This document shows, one piece after another, positions 37,774 through 45,556 of a stretch of DNA of 64,000 nt. The position numbers were made by a program, and so were the translations under genes. How positions within the stretch are numbered: position 1 is the first letter of the stretch; every line of letters starts with the position of its first letter. Under the pieces are notes generated by a model, which saw nothing but the letters and a program-made list of their open reading frames with translations, did not search any database and had not been told where the DNA came from. The DNA lies in contig NZ_CCSF01000001.1 in NCBI RefSeq assembly GCF_000756775.1, positions 620,001 through 684,000 on the forward strand. Reading direction: 5' to 3'. This stretch comes from Pseudomonas saudiphocaensis. Lineage in GTDB: Bacteria; Pseudomonadota; Gammaproteobacteria; Pseudomonadales; Pseudomonadaceae.

Positions 37774-38565
37774 TCAGGCGCTGCGGCGCAGTGCGGCATG
37801 CTGCGGATTGAAACTGAGCACTGCCAGCAGACTGAACAGCAGTGTCAGCCCCAGGCAAATGGCGAGCGCCACTATATTCAATCGCTCGTAGAGCGCATAG
37901 CGCACCAGCTCGACGGCATGGGTGAAGGGATTCAGCGCACAGAGCCAGTACAGCCAGTCGCTGGCTTCGCGCATCTTCCAGAGCGGGTAGAGCGCGGAAG
38001 ACAGAAAAAACATCGGGAAGATGACGAAATTCATTACCCCGGCAAAGTTCTCCAGTTGGCGGATGCCATTGGACAGCAGCAGCCCCAGTGCACTCAGCAG
38101 CAATGCCACCAGCAGCAGCGCCGGTAATGCGCCGAGCAGGCCCAGCGCAGGTGGCTGAACGCCGTACAGCCAGGTGATGCCGAGAAAGGCGTATACCTGC
38201 AGCAGCGAGATCAATGCGGTGGCCAGGAGCTTGCTGGCAAGGAGGAAGCTGCGTGGCATGGGGCTGGTCAGCAGCACGCGCATGCTGCCCATTTCCCGGT
38301 CGTAGACCATCGATAGCGAGCCCTGCATGCCGTTGAACAGCAGGATCATACAGGCCAGTCCTGGGACGATATAGGTTTCATAGGTGATGTAGGTGTCGTA
38401 GGGCTCGATGATGGCGATACCCAGTGCGGCACGAAAACCTGCAGCGAACACCACCAGCCACAGCAGTGGTCGCACCAGGGCGCTGAGAAAGCGCGAGCGC
38501 TGCTGAACGAAACGTAGCCATTCGCGAAACACGATGGCGCGCAGGCATTCCCAGTAGGCATTCAT
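37774..38565 (-). CDS. ABC-2 type permease of the PQQ alcohol-dehydrogenase system (PedC-like)
   Basis: The 263-residue product has six hydrophobic helices and the ABC-2 pattern: FREWLRFVQQRSRFLSALVRPLLWLVVFAAGF at the N-terminus, YIVPGLACMILLFNGM, REMGSMRVLLTSPMPRSFLLASKLLA, and the late IFPMFFLSSALYPLWKM. ABC-2 permeases normally export. It is the last gene of the minus-strand run binding protein, SEL1, beta-propeller, ATPase, permease. This set is a recognised neighbour of quinoprotein alcohol dehydrogenases (TIGRFAM PQQ_ABC models). The substrate is unknown. Confidence 0.88.
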   Translation of the reverse strand: MNAYWECLRAIVFREWLRFVQQRSRFLSALVRPLLWLVVFAAGFRAALGIAIIEPYDTYITYETYIVPGLACMILLFNGMQGSLSMVYDREMGSMRVLLTSPMPRSFLLASKLLATALISLLQVYAFLGITWLYGVQPPALGLLGALPALLLVALLLSALGLLLSNGIRQLENFAGVMNFVIFPMFFLSSALYPLWKMREASDWLYWLCALNPFTHAVELVRYALYERLNIVALAICLGLTLLFSLLAVLSFNPQHAALRRSA

Positions 38566-38594
38566 TGCAATACTCCAGACGGGGTGCGGTCTGT

Positions 38595-39320
38595 TCAGGC
38601 CGCGCTGGCGGCGGTCAGGCGGGTGAAGGCGCGCTCGAGATTGCCGTCGGCGGCGGAAATGCTGTCGGCACGTCCCTGGGCCACCAGGACGCCGCGGTTG
38701 AGGATCAGCAGATCATCCTCAGCCTGCACTTCATCGAGCAGGTGCGTCGTCCATAACACGCTCATCCCCGTGCTGCGACACAGTGAGCGAACGTGAGCGT
38801 TGAGCGCCTGGCGGCTGGCAGGGTCGAGACCGACGCTGGCTTCGTCGAGCAGCAGCAGGCCTGGCTTGTGGAGCAGGGCGCGGGCAATTTCGACCCGCCG
38901 GCGATGGCCGCCATTGAGCTCTCGCACTCGGCTTTTGCGCCGCTCAACAAGTTGCTGGCGCTGCAGTTCTTGCTCGATGCGTTCGTTGGCCAGAAAGCGT
39001 GGCATACCGTGCAGAGCCGCGTGATAGCGCAGGTTCTGCTCGACGCTCAGGTCCAGATCCAGGGTGCTTTGCTGGAACACCACACCCAGGCGCCGCAGGG
39101 CTTCCCGCGGCTCCGAGCGCAGGCTGAAACTGGCCACGCGGATTTCGCCCTGCTGCAATTCGTAAAGCTTGGTGAGCAGGGCGATCAGCGTGGATTTGCC
39201 TGCGCCATTGGGGCCGAGCAGGGCAGTGAAACGCCCTGCCGCTGCGCTAAAGTTGACGTCACGCAGTGCTTGTCGATCACCATAGGCGAAGCCGAGGTTC
39301 TCGACCTCCAGTACGTTCAT
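38595..39320 (-). CDS. ABC transporter ATPase of the PQQ alcohol-dehydrogenase system
   Basis: This 241-residue ATPase has Walker A GPNGAGKST, a Q-loop in VVFQQST, a signature LNGGHRRRVEIARALL (in place of LSGGQ), Walker B LLLLDEA and the switch His in TTHLLDE. The start is the ATG at 39320, overlapping the beta-propeller stop as ATGA. The LNGGH signature departs from consensus but may be usual in this subfamily. It pairs with the ABC-2 permease 29 bp downstream. Confidence 0.92.
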   Translation of the reverse strand: MNVLEVENLGFAYGDRQALRDVNFSAAAGRFTALLGPNGAGKSTLIALLTKLYELQQGEIRVASFSLRSEPREALRRLGVVFQQSTLDLDLSVEQNLRYHAALHGMPRFLANERIEQELQRQQLVERRKSRVRELNGGHRRRVEIARALLHKPGLLLLDEASVGLDPASRQALNAHVRSLCRSTGMSVLWTTHLLDEVQAEDDLLILNRGVLVAQGRADSISAADGNLERAFTRLTAASAA

Positions 39321-40288
39321 GGGGTTACCACCACGCCCCATGGATAACGACCGACCTTGATCGACTTGATGACCTTGAGGGTTTTCATGTCTATCACCGA
39401 GACGTCGCCACTGACGCCGTTGGTGGTCAGCAGCTGGCTTTCGTCGGTATTGAAGGACATGTGCCAGACGCGTCGGCCTACCAGCAAATAGTCGAGCACT
39501 TCATAGGTTTTGGCATCGACCACGGCTATATGGTTAGCCGGGCCGAGGGCGACGAAGGCGTACTTGCCGTCGGAGCTGAGCTTGATACCCACCGGCTGAA
39601 CGCGGTCGGGGTGCACGCCCTTGATGGCGAAGTTCAGCGTCTTGATGATCTGCCTTTGCTCCACATCCACCACGCTGACAGTGCCGCCGATCTCCGAGGA
39701 GGCCCAGAGAATCTTGCTGTCCTTGGTGAATTCGACATGGCGTGGGCGTTGATCGACCAGGGTGTTGTCCACCAGCTCGTTGGTGGCGGTGTCGATCCAG
39801 TGCAGCATGTTGGTGGTTTCGCTGGTGTTCACCGCCCACTTGCCGTCGGGGCTGACGGCCATGCCTTCAGGCTCGACGCCGACTTCGATCTGCGCCAGAA
39901 CTGCACCGTCTTCCACGTCCACAACGGTAACCAGGGCATCGTCCTCGTTGGAGATATACAGCCACCGGTTGTTCGGGTGCAGGGCAAATTGCTCGGGGTC
40001 AGCGCCAGAGGGCAGCTGCTTGATGATCTGGCGGCTGGCCAGGTCCATTACCTGCACCGTGTCCGAGTCGCTGGCGCAGATGTAGAGCAGCTTGTTGTCA
40101 TGGGAAAGGGTAAGGCCGCGTGGGCGCATGCCGACTTCCAGAGTCTCGACCGTTTCCAGCGTGTTCAGGTCGATAACGCTGATGGTGTTGTCTTTCTCGT
40201 TGGAGACGTAGGCGGTATCGGCCAGGGCTGTAGCGCTGGCGCAGGCGAGAGCGCAGCTGATTGCCGCAGCAAGGAATGTTCTGGTCAT
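39317..40288 (-). CDS. PQQ-dependent catabolism-associated YVTN beta-propeller protein
   Basis: This 323-residue periplasmic protein has a signal peptide (MTRTFLAAAISCALACASATALA) and about seven YVTN-type blades, such as AYVSNEKDNTISVIDLNTLETVETLEVG, LYISNEDDALVTVVDVEDGAVLAQIEVG and GDVSVIDMKTLKVIKSIKVG. The start is ATG 40288, which directly precedes the signal peptide. The family (PQQ_ABC_repeats) occurs next to quinoprotein dehydrogenases; its role is unknown, with scaffold or binding-partner activity possible. It is coupled by ATGA overlap to the ATPase gene. Confidence 0.9.
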   Translation of the reverse strand: MTRTFLAAAISCALACASATALADTAYVSNEKDNTISVIDLNTLETVETLEVGMRPRGLTLSHDNKLLYICASDSDTVQVMDLASRQIIKQLPSGADPEQFALHPNNRWLYISNEDDALVTVVDVEDGAVLAQIEVGVEPEGMAVSPDGKWAVNTSETTNMLHWIDTATNELVDNTLVDQRPRHVEFTKDSKILWASSEIGGTVSVVDVEQRQIIKTLNFAIKGVHPDRVQPVGIKLSSDGKYAFVALGPANHIAVVDAKTYEVLDYLLVGRRVWHMSFNTDESQLLTTNGVSGDVSVIDMKTLKVIKSIKVGRYPWGVVVTP

Positions 40289-40348
40289 CGTCGGATTCTC
40301 TCTTGTCGTTATCATCATTGGCAGGTTGTTGCCGCAGCTAAGCTCGGC

Positions 40349-40846
40349 TTAGAGGGCTGATTCGGTCTTGGCCGCTGCGTCCATCTGCTTCAGGTATTCG
40401 CTGGCTTCGCTCTGGCCGTCGGCAGCGGCGCGTTGCAACCATTCGCGGGCGTGCTGCGGGTCGGCCTGCACGCCTCGGCCTTCGGCCAGGGCCACGCCCC
40501 AGTGGTAGCGCGCAAGGCCAACGTAGCTGACCTCATCCGCTTGCTCGGCGCCTTGCTTGAGCAGTGCGGCGGCCTTGGCCAGATCAGGCTCGACGCCGCT
40601 GCCGTTCTCGTACATTTGCGCCAGCCAGATCAGCGAATACACGTCGTTCCAGCGGGCTACGCAGTCTTCGAAGATGGCTTTGGCTGCCGAGAAATTACCG
40701 GTCTTGGCGGTGACGTAGCCGTACATGCATTTGATGCGCTTGGGGCTGTCGATATAGGCCTCGTAGCTCATTTCGTTGTTGGCAGTGGCCTGATTGGCGC
40801 AAACCATGGCCAGGCCCAGCAGCACTGCGTGTGTCTTGCGACTCAT
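40349..40846 (-). CDS. Secreted SEL1/TPR-like repeat protein
   Basis: This 165-residue protein has a signal peptide (MSRKTHAVLLGLAMVCANQATA) and SEL1-type helical repeats: LIWLAQMYENGSGVEPDLAKAAALLKQGAEQ and RYHWGVALAEGRGVQADPQHAREWLQRAAADGQ. Two cysteines (KCMYGY and EDCVARW) may form a periplasmic disulfide. The start overlaps the binding-protein stop by 4 bp; the beta-propeller gene follows after 60 bp. SEL1 repeats mediate protein contacts, so an assembly or adaptor role with the propeller is plausible. Confidence 0.87.
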   Translation of the reverse strand: MSRKTHAVLLGLAMVCANQATANNEMSYEAYIDSPKRIKCMYGYVTAKTGNFSAAKAIFEDCVARWNDVYSLIWLAQMYENGSGVEPDLAKAAALLKQGAEQADEVSYVGLARYHWGVALAEGRGVQADPQHAREWLQRAAADGQSEASEYLKQMDAAAKTESAL

Positions 40847-42030
40847 GATTCCACCTCACTCAACCGGCAGCTGCTTTCCGGGGCGTCGAAGCCCAGGGTG
40901 TCGAGCTCGCTGGACGGGTGGAGAAAGCCATCCTGTGGCGAGTTGGAAACCAGTCCGCGTGGATGCACCAGTGGAATTGGCTGGCGTAGCTGCCCGTTCC
41001 AGGGGCGGAAAGTCAGCTTGCGGCCCTTGAAGCCATCGAGTGGCAACTCCTCGCTAAGCGAGAGGGTGCGGATGGCCTTGGGGTCGGCTTCGCCAAGGCG
41101 GGTGACCGCGGCGGCCAGGCTGCGCACGCCCATCCAGGCGGCGAAGTCGCGGTCATTCATCCAGCGCCCGGCGTGAGCCTCGAAGCGTTTCTGCAGTTGG
41201 GCAGCACCGTAGGTTTCCACCGTCTTGTGCCAGCCGGTGGGCGTCAGGCCCTGGGTGCCGACTACGGGGCGCGGCAGCCAGGTGTGATAGGGCACGTATT
41301 CGCCGAAGTCGCCGCGTTCGTCGGCTACCACTACCACGTCGTATTCACGGGCCTGGGTAAACAGCGGCATTTCCGCCTGGGCGCTGCGGCGCTGGTCGTT
41401 GTCGAAGCTCCAGGCCTTTTCTTCGATGACTTTGTGGCCGAAGCGTTTGGCCGCACGCCGCAGAGCCTGGGCGTAGGCCTGATCCTCGGCGGTCGGTCCG
41501 GTGATCAGCAGCCAGCGGTTCCAGCGGCGCACGGACAGGAACTGGCCTAGCGCATCGGCGAGCATGCTGCGGCTGGGCAGGGTGTGCAGCACGTTGGGCA
41601 GGCAACGCTCGGTTCGCAGCTCGTCAGCGGCGCTGCCAGCGTTGATCAGCAGGCTGTCAGGCAGTGTCTTGGCAAGCGCTTGCAGGGTATCGGCCGGTGC
41701 ATTGATCACGAACAGGCGCAGCCCCTCGGCGTGCAGCTTGCGCGCTTCTTCCAGCAGTTGCTCAGGGCTGTCGCTGCTAAGGGGCTGTAGCTGGTAGCTG
41801 TGCTTTAGAAAGCGCCCGGTGGTGTTGCTGTCGGCAATGGCCAGCTCGGCCCCGCGCTGTCCGGCATCCGCCGGTTCGGGAATCACGTTGGAAAGCAGGG
41901 GGCCGGGGTCGGGGCGATAACTCAGATAGCCAATCTGCACGGCAAGCTCCTTGGCCGGTGCGGCATCAACCAGGGGCGCAGCGCAGGCGATGGCAATCAG
42001 GCAGCTGGCATATTGAAGTAAATGGCGCAT
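40843..42030 (-). CDS. Periplasmic binding protein of the PQQ alcohol-dehydrogenase ABC system
   Basis: This 395-residue protein starts at ATG 42030 after AGGAGCTCCCC and has a signal peptide (MRHLLQYASCLIAIACAAPLVDA). The frame further up to 42171 is non-coding leader. The mature part has the type-I (branched-chain amino-acid) binding fold: AVQIGYLSYRPDPGP, GAELAIADSNTTGRF, RRWNRWLLITGPTAEDQAYAQALRRAAKRFG and DVVVVADERGDFGEYVP. It corresponds to the PQQ_ABC_bind family. It is the first gene of the five-gene minus-strand operon. A binding protein with an export-type permease is unusual. Confidence 0.88.
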   Translation of the reverse strand: MRHLLQYASCLIAIACAAPLVDAAPAKELAVQIGYLSYRPDPGPLLSNVIPEPADAGQRGAELAIADSNTTGRFLKHSYQLQPLSSDSPEQLLEEARKLHAEGLRLFVINAPADTLQALAKTLPDSLLINAGSAADELRTERCLPNVLHTLPSRSMLADALGQFLSVRRWNRWLLITGPTAEDQAYAQALRRAAKRFGHKVIEEKAWSFDNDQRRSAQAEMPLFTQAREYDVVVVADERGDFGEYVPYHTWLPRPVVGTQGLTPTGWHKTVETYGAAQLQKRFEAHAGRWMNDRDFAAWMGVRSLAAAVTRLGEADPKAIRTLSLSEELPLDGFKGRKLTFRPWNGQLRQPIPLVHPRGLVSNSPQDGFLHPSSELDTLGFDAPESSCRLSEVES

Positions 42031-42185
42031 GGGGAGCTCCTGTGGCGTTGCAGCCAGCATAGGAACCCAGTCGAGGCGGGGAAATATGCAGAAAGTACCA
42101 GTCTCTGTGTACCAAGGTAGTAAAGGGAGGACAGGCCCGCGCCCATAGGATAAGCACCTCGAGAACAACAAAAGAGATCAGCCTC
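42031..42185. promoter_or_regulatory. Divergent promoter region between ABC operon and cupredoxin-pedS2R2
   Basis: This 155-bp region should contain both promoters. It carries two GTACCA copies (42095-42100 and 42109-42114, 14 bp apart) and the element ACCAAGGTAGTAAAGGG (42111-42127). A near-identical ACCAAAGTAGTAG occurs at 37694-37706 upstream of agmR. These are candidate regulator sites; no assignment is proven. Confidence 0.5.
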
Positions 42186-42623
42186 ATGCGCGTTGCCAAG
42201 CCCTTTCTGCTCAATATTCTTTTCATCGGCAGCCTGATCGGCTTTGACCAGAGCCATGCGGCAGGTGACCTGACCATGCGTACCCAGACGCTGCCGGCAC
42301 TCGCCTTCGGCTCCGAGGAAAACGACTACGCGGTATCGCAGAAACGTTACGAGTTGGAAACCGGGGTCGCATACCGGCTCAAGATCAGCTCTGACGGCCA
42401 GAAGGAGTGCGCCTTCCAGGCGCCCGAGTTCGCCCATTCGATCTTCTTGCGCAAGGTCGAGGCCGGCGGCATCGAGATCAAGGCGGTTACGCTGCTGGAG
42501 CTGGAGTTCGAGGATGCCGGCGAAGCCGAAATCTTCTTCCTGCCGGTCAAGCCCGGCAACTTCCCGTTCTATTGCAAGGGCCTGCAGAACAAGGGCATGG
42601 AAGGCGAATTTATCGTCAAGTAA
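42186..42623 (+). CDS. Secreted cupredoxin-like copper-binding protein
   Basis: This 145-residue protein has a signal peptide (MRVAKPFLLNILFIGSLIGFDQSHA) and a cupredoxin-like beta fold. Candidate metal ligands are His in PEFAHSIFLR, Cys in GNFPFYCKG and Met in NKGMEGEF, which gives the C-x(n)-M spacing seen at the end of type I copper sites; the usual second His between them is not present. It lies 21 bp before the membrane kinase gene on the same strand, so it may share its transcript. A metal-binding or electron-transfer role is inferred. Confidence 0.8.
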   Translation: MRVAKPFLLNILFIGSLIGFDQSHAAGDLTMRTQTLPALAFGSEENDYAVSQKRYELETGVAYRLKISSDGQKECAFQAPEFAHSIFLRKVEAGGIEIKAVTLLELEFEDAGEAEIFFLPVKPGNFPFYCKGLQNKGMEGEFIVK

Positions 42624-42644
42624 CTCCTTCGGTCGGGAAGCCTT

Positions 42645-43922
42645 ATGTCTGCACTCGGGCGCATCTACTGGCTGGTTTCGCTGTTTTTTGGCCTGATCGC
42701 CACAGTCTGCATGCTGGTGCTGCTGCGCCAGGCCAGCCATGACGTAGGCCGTGAGCTGAGTGCCGCACAGGCGATGGTCACCTACCTCAGCGAGGTGGCC
42801 GAGCGCGACTCTGCCGCGCTGCAAGGAGAACTCACCGATAACCTGCGGCACGTGCGGGTGCGATGGCTGCAGCCGGGACAAGTGCCGGAGCCTCTGAATC
42901 GGGGTTCCTGGCTCGACCGACAGATTTATCCGAGCGAGCTTGCCGAGCCGGTCACTCTGCCATTGGCGGATGGCAGGCGCCTGCAGCTAAGCGTCGATCC
43001 GGCTGACGAAATCGACGAGGTATGGGATTCGCTGCTGCGGCTGCTGACCCTGTTCTGCATCGCGCTGCTGCTAAGTCTGCTGGCGATTCGTTGGGCGCTA
43101 CGCCCGGCACTGGCGGTGCTGGATGAGCTGCTCGCCGCTCTGGAGCGGGTTTCACAGGGCCGGCTCGATACCCGCCTGGGTAGCCACACGCTGGCGGAAG
43201 CGCGTCAGCTGGCCGGGCATTTCAACCGCATGGTGACTTCTCTACAGAGCGCCCGTCGTGAGAACGATGAGCTGACGCATGCGCTGCTGGCCTTGCAGGA
43301 ACGTGAGCGAACCCAGCTGGCCCAGGCCCTGCACGACGATCTCGGTCAGTACCTGGCCGGCATCCGCGCCCAGGCCTGCCTGCTGCAGGCGGTCAAGGAT
43401 CAACCGACTTTGGTCGCGGCCACGGCCGTGCGTCTGGATGACAACTGCGAACAGTTACAGAACGGATTCCGGCGGCTGACCCGCGAGCTTTACCCGGTGA
43501 TGCTTGAACACCTTGAGCTGCCGGAAGCGATCCGCCTGTTGGCGGAGCAGTGGCAGGAGGCGCATGGCATAGAGCTACGTCTGCATGTGGACAAGCGTCT
43601 TCCTGTCCTGCCTCTGGTGGTCAAGGAACACCTGTACCGGCTGTTGCAGGAAGCGCTGACTAATGTCGCCCGACATGCCCACGCCAGCCGTGTGCACATC
43701 CGTCTACGTCTGCGTGGTGAGCGCTTGCGCTTGCTGGTTCGGGATAACGGCTGTGGGGCAGGCGAGAGTCGCCCACTGGGTATCGGCCTGCGCTCGATGC
43801 GAGAAAGAGCGCATTGCCTCGGGGGCCATCTGTTCCTCGCCAGCCGCTCCGGTGGCGGTTGGGCTGTTCTGCTGGATTTTCCCCTTATGGAGGCCATGGC
43901 CCATGAAGATATTGCTGGTTGA
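42645..43922 (+). CDS. pedS2: Membrane sensor histidine kinase, HisKA_3 type (PedS2-like)
   Basis: This 425-residue kinase has TM1 (IYWLVSLFFGLIATVCMLVLL), a periplasmic domain of about 110 residues ending in the acidic DPADEIDEVWDS, TM2 near residues 135-150 and a HAMP domain. A NarX/UhpB-type dimerisation domain carries phospho-His230 (ALHDDLGQYLAG), and the HATPase has EALTNVARHA and GIGLRSMRERA. It overlaps the response regulator gene by 20 bp. The topology and place match PedS2 of P. putida, whose periplasmic sensor responds to lanthanides. In P. aeruginosa the corresponding ExaD/EraS is described as soluble. Confidence 0.87.
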   Translation: MSALGRIYWLVSLFFGLIATVCMLVLLRQASHDVGRELSAAQAMVTYLSEVAERDSAALQGELTDNLRHVRVRWLQPGQVPEPLNRGSWLDRQIYPSELAEPVTLPLADGRRLQLSVDPADEIDEVWDSLLRLLTLFCIALLLSLLAIRWALRPALAVLDELLAALERVSQGRLDTRLGSHTLAEARQLAGHFNRMVTSLQSARRENDELTHALLALQERERTQLAQALHDDLGQYLAGIRAQACLLQAVKDQPTLVAATAVRLDDNCEQLQNGFRRLTRELYPVMLEHLELPEAIRLLAEQWQEAHGIELRLHVDKRLPVLPLVVKEHLYRLLQEALTNVARHAHASRVHIRLRLRGERLRLLVRDNGCGAGESRPLGIGLRSMRERAHCLGGHLFLASRSGGGWAVLLDFPLMEAMAHEDIAG

Positions 43923-44556
43923 CGATCATGCCGTGGTCCGCCAGGGCTATGCGGCACTTTTGCGAGCGTTGCTGCCTGAAGCCCAGGTGGTGGAAGCCTG
44001 TGATGGCGAGGAGGCTCTGGCAAAGGTTCAGGAGGAGATCCCCAGTCTGGTGATCATGGATGTCGGCCTGCCGGGCATCAGCGGCCTGGAGACAACACGC
44101 CGGCTGATCCAGCGGCTGCCCCAGCTGCGGGTGCTGTTCTTCAGCATGCATGATGAATTGCCGCTGGTGCGCCAGGCCCTGGATGCCGGTGCTGCCGGCT
44201 ATATAACCAAGAGCTCTTCACCGCAGGTGTTGGTGGATGCGGTACGTCGCACCCTTGCCGGCTACGCCTATATTGAACAGCCGCTGGCGACACAGCTGGC
44301 ACGCAATCCCACGGCCACCGATGCTCATGATCCTAGGCTGCAAGGCATGACCCAGCGTGAGTTCGAAATCTTCGTGATGCTTGCCAAAGGTACCCCTTCG
44401 CGGGTGATCGCCGAGCGTCTGTGCATCAGCGGCAAGACGGTGTCCAATTACCTGACCCTACTCAAGAGCAAGCTGCAGGTCAGCTCCCAGGCCGAACTGG
44501 TACATCTGGCCATCGATACGGGTGTGCTGCGGGTCGGAGAGCGGGCGGCGGGGTAA
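43903..44556 (+). CDS. pedR2: NarL/FixJ-type response regulator (PedR2/EraR-like)
   Basis: In this 217-residue regulator, the receiver has DDH at residues 7-9, acceptor Asp near 54 (LVIMDVGLPG) and Lys in YITKSSS. The LuxR-type helix-turn-helix is MTQREFEIFVMLAKGTPSRVIAERLCISGKTVSNYLTLLKSKL. The start ATG 43903 lies inside the kinase gene, which indicates translational coupling. In relatives it activates the calcium-dependent ethanol dehydrogenase gene (exaA/pedE). A hairpin terminator follows at 44565. Confidence 0.9.
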   Translation: MKILLVDDHAVVRQGYAALLRALLPEAQVVEACDGEEALAKVQEEIPSLVIMDVGLPGISGLETTRRLIQRLPQLRVLFFSMHDELPLVRQALDAGAAGYITKSSSPQVLVDAVRRTLAGYAYIEQPLATQLARNPTATDAHDPRLQGMTQREFEIFVMLAKGTPSRVIAERLCISGKTVSNYLTLLKSKLQVSSQAELVHLAIDTGVLRVGERAAG

Positions 44557-44564
44557 AGCCTAAG

Positions 44565-44590
44565 AAGCTCGCGAACGTGTCCGCGAGCTT
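44565..44590. terminator. Bidirectional hairpin between pedR2 and the pentapeptide gene
   Basis: AAGCTCGCG (44565-44573) pairs perfectly with CGCGAGCTT (44582-44590), followed by TCGCTTTCT. It lies between two convergent genes. Its sequence resembles the REP-like elements elsewhere in the window. Confidence 0.65.
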
Positions 44591-44625
44591 TCGCTTTCTG
44601 CACGACATGGTTTCCAGCAAGCGCG

Positions 44626-45276
44626 CTATTTCTCCCAGTCCAGCGGGCAATCAGTGCATTTCTCCATATTGGTGCCTTGGAAGGACGCGTAGTGGCGGCG
44701 GGCGCCGGTGAGGGTGGCGCTGGCCAGGTTGGCATCGTTCAGTTTGGCTTCCTGCAGGTTGGCATCGGTTAGATCGGCGCCCTTTAGGTCGGCCTTGCTC
44801 AGCCAGGTCATTTCCAGGTTCGCTCCGGTCAGGTTCGCCTGGTGCAGTTTGGCACCGCTCATGCGGGCGAACTCCAGATTGGCAGCGGTCAGGTCTGCAC
44901 CTTGGAACTGAGCGCCCTGGCCGAACAGCCCCCAGCCCTGAATCGCGACCATGTGTGCATCGGTGAAATTCGTCAGGCGCAGATTGGCCTGTTGCAGGCT
45001 GGCGCGGCTGAGAGCGGCGCCGGTGAAATTCGCCTTTTCCAGATTGGCCAGGTCGAGCTTGGCATGACGCAGGTTGGCACCGGAAAGGTTGGCACCGGCC
45101 AGGTTGATTTTGCTCAGGTCCAGGTTGCTGAGATCGGCCCCGCGTAGATCCGCGTTGGGGCATTGGCTTTCAGGTTGCAGCACGCAGCCGTTAATGCTGC
45201 GCGGCTGGTCGTCGTCGGCAAGCGCCGTGACGCTGGCAAGCAGTACGAGGGGGAGCAAAAGTCTGGGTGATTTCAT
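44626..45276 (-). CDS. Secreted pentapeptide-repeat protein
   Basis: This 216-residue protein has a signal peptide (MKSPRLLLPLVLLASVTALA) and about 25 A(D/N)LxX pentapeptide units (ADLRGADLSNLDLSKINL, then ANLSGANLRHAKLDLANLEK). The repeats are interrupted once by a non-repeat segment (MVAIQGWGLFGQGAQ) that probably kinks the quadrilateral helix. Cys pairs cap both ends (GCVLQPESQC; CTDCPLDW). It equals PA1981, next to exaA in P. aeruginosa, and lies downstream of exaA on the same strand after a 280-bp gap. Its function in the periplasm is unknown. Confidence 0.88.
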   Translation of the reverse strand: MKSPRLLLPLVLLASVTALADDDQPRSINGCVLQPESQCPNADLRGADLSNLDLSKINLAGANLSGANLRHAKLDLANLEKANFTGAALSRASLQQANLRLTNFTDAHMVAIQGWGLFGQGAQFQGADLTAANLEFARMSGAKLHQANLTGANLEMTWLSKADLKGADLTDANLQEAKLNDANLASATLTGARRHYASFQGTNMEKCTDCPLDWEK

Positions 45277-45520
45277 GGCAGGTTCCCTGTGTGCAGCGTT
45301 TGGGATGAAAGGGGATTTAGGTGGAGAGCGTCAGGACCTGACGTTGGCCGCGAAACCCCTGCGCAAGCTCTCTCCTGCAAAACCGGATTGCTGTTACGAA
45401 GGGGACCGCCCGATCAGCCTTCAGTTGGGCAGGAGCGCCGCGAACCCGAGAGCGCCAACTCTGGCCGGTTCCCGGTCAGCTCCCGCAACTGGCTAAAGGC
45501 TGACTTATTCCGAGAAGGGT

Positions 45521-45550
45521 CTTTAGGGCCGAACAGGTTCGGCCCTAAAG
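45521..45550. repeat. Perfect 14-bp palindrome downstream of exaA
   Basis: CTTTAGGGCCGAAC (45521-45534) and GTTCGGCCCTAAAG (45537-45550) are exact reverse complements around an AG centre. It starts 6 bp past the exaA stop, so it probably helps to end or stabilise the exaA mRNA. Its core (45527-45547) is identical to 36857-36877. Confidence 0.8.
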
Positions 45551-45556
45551 CTTCGC

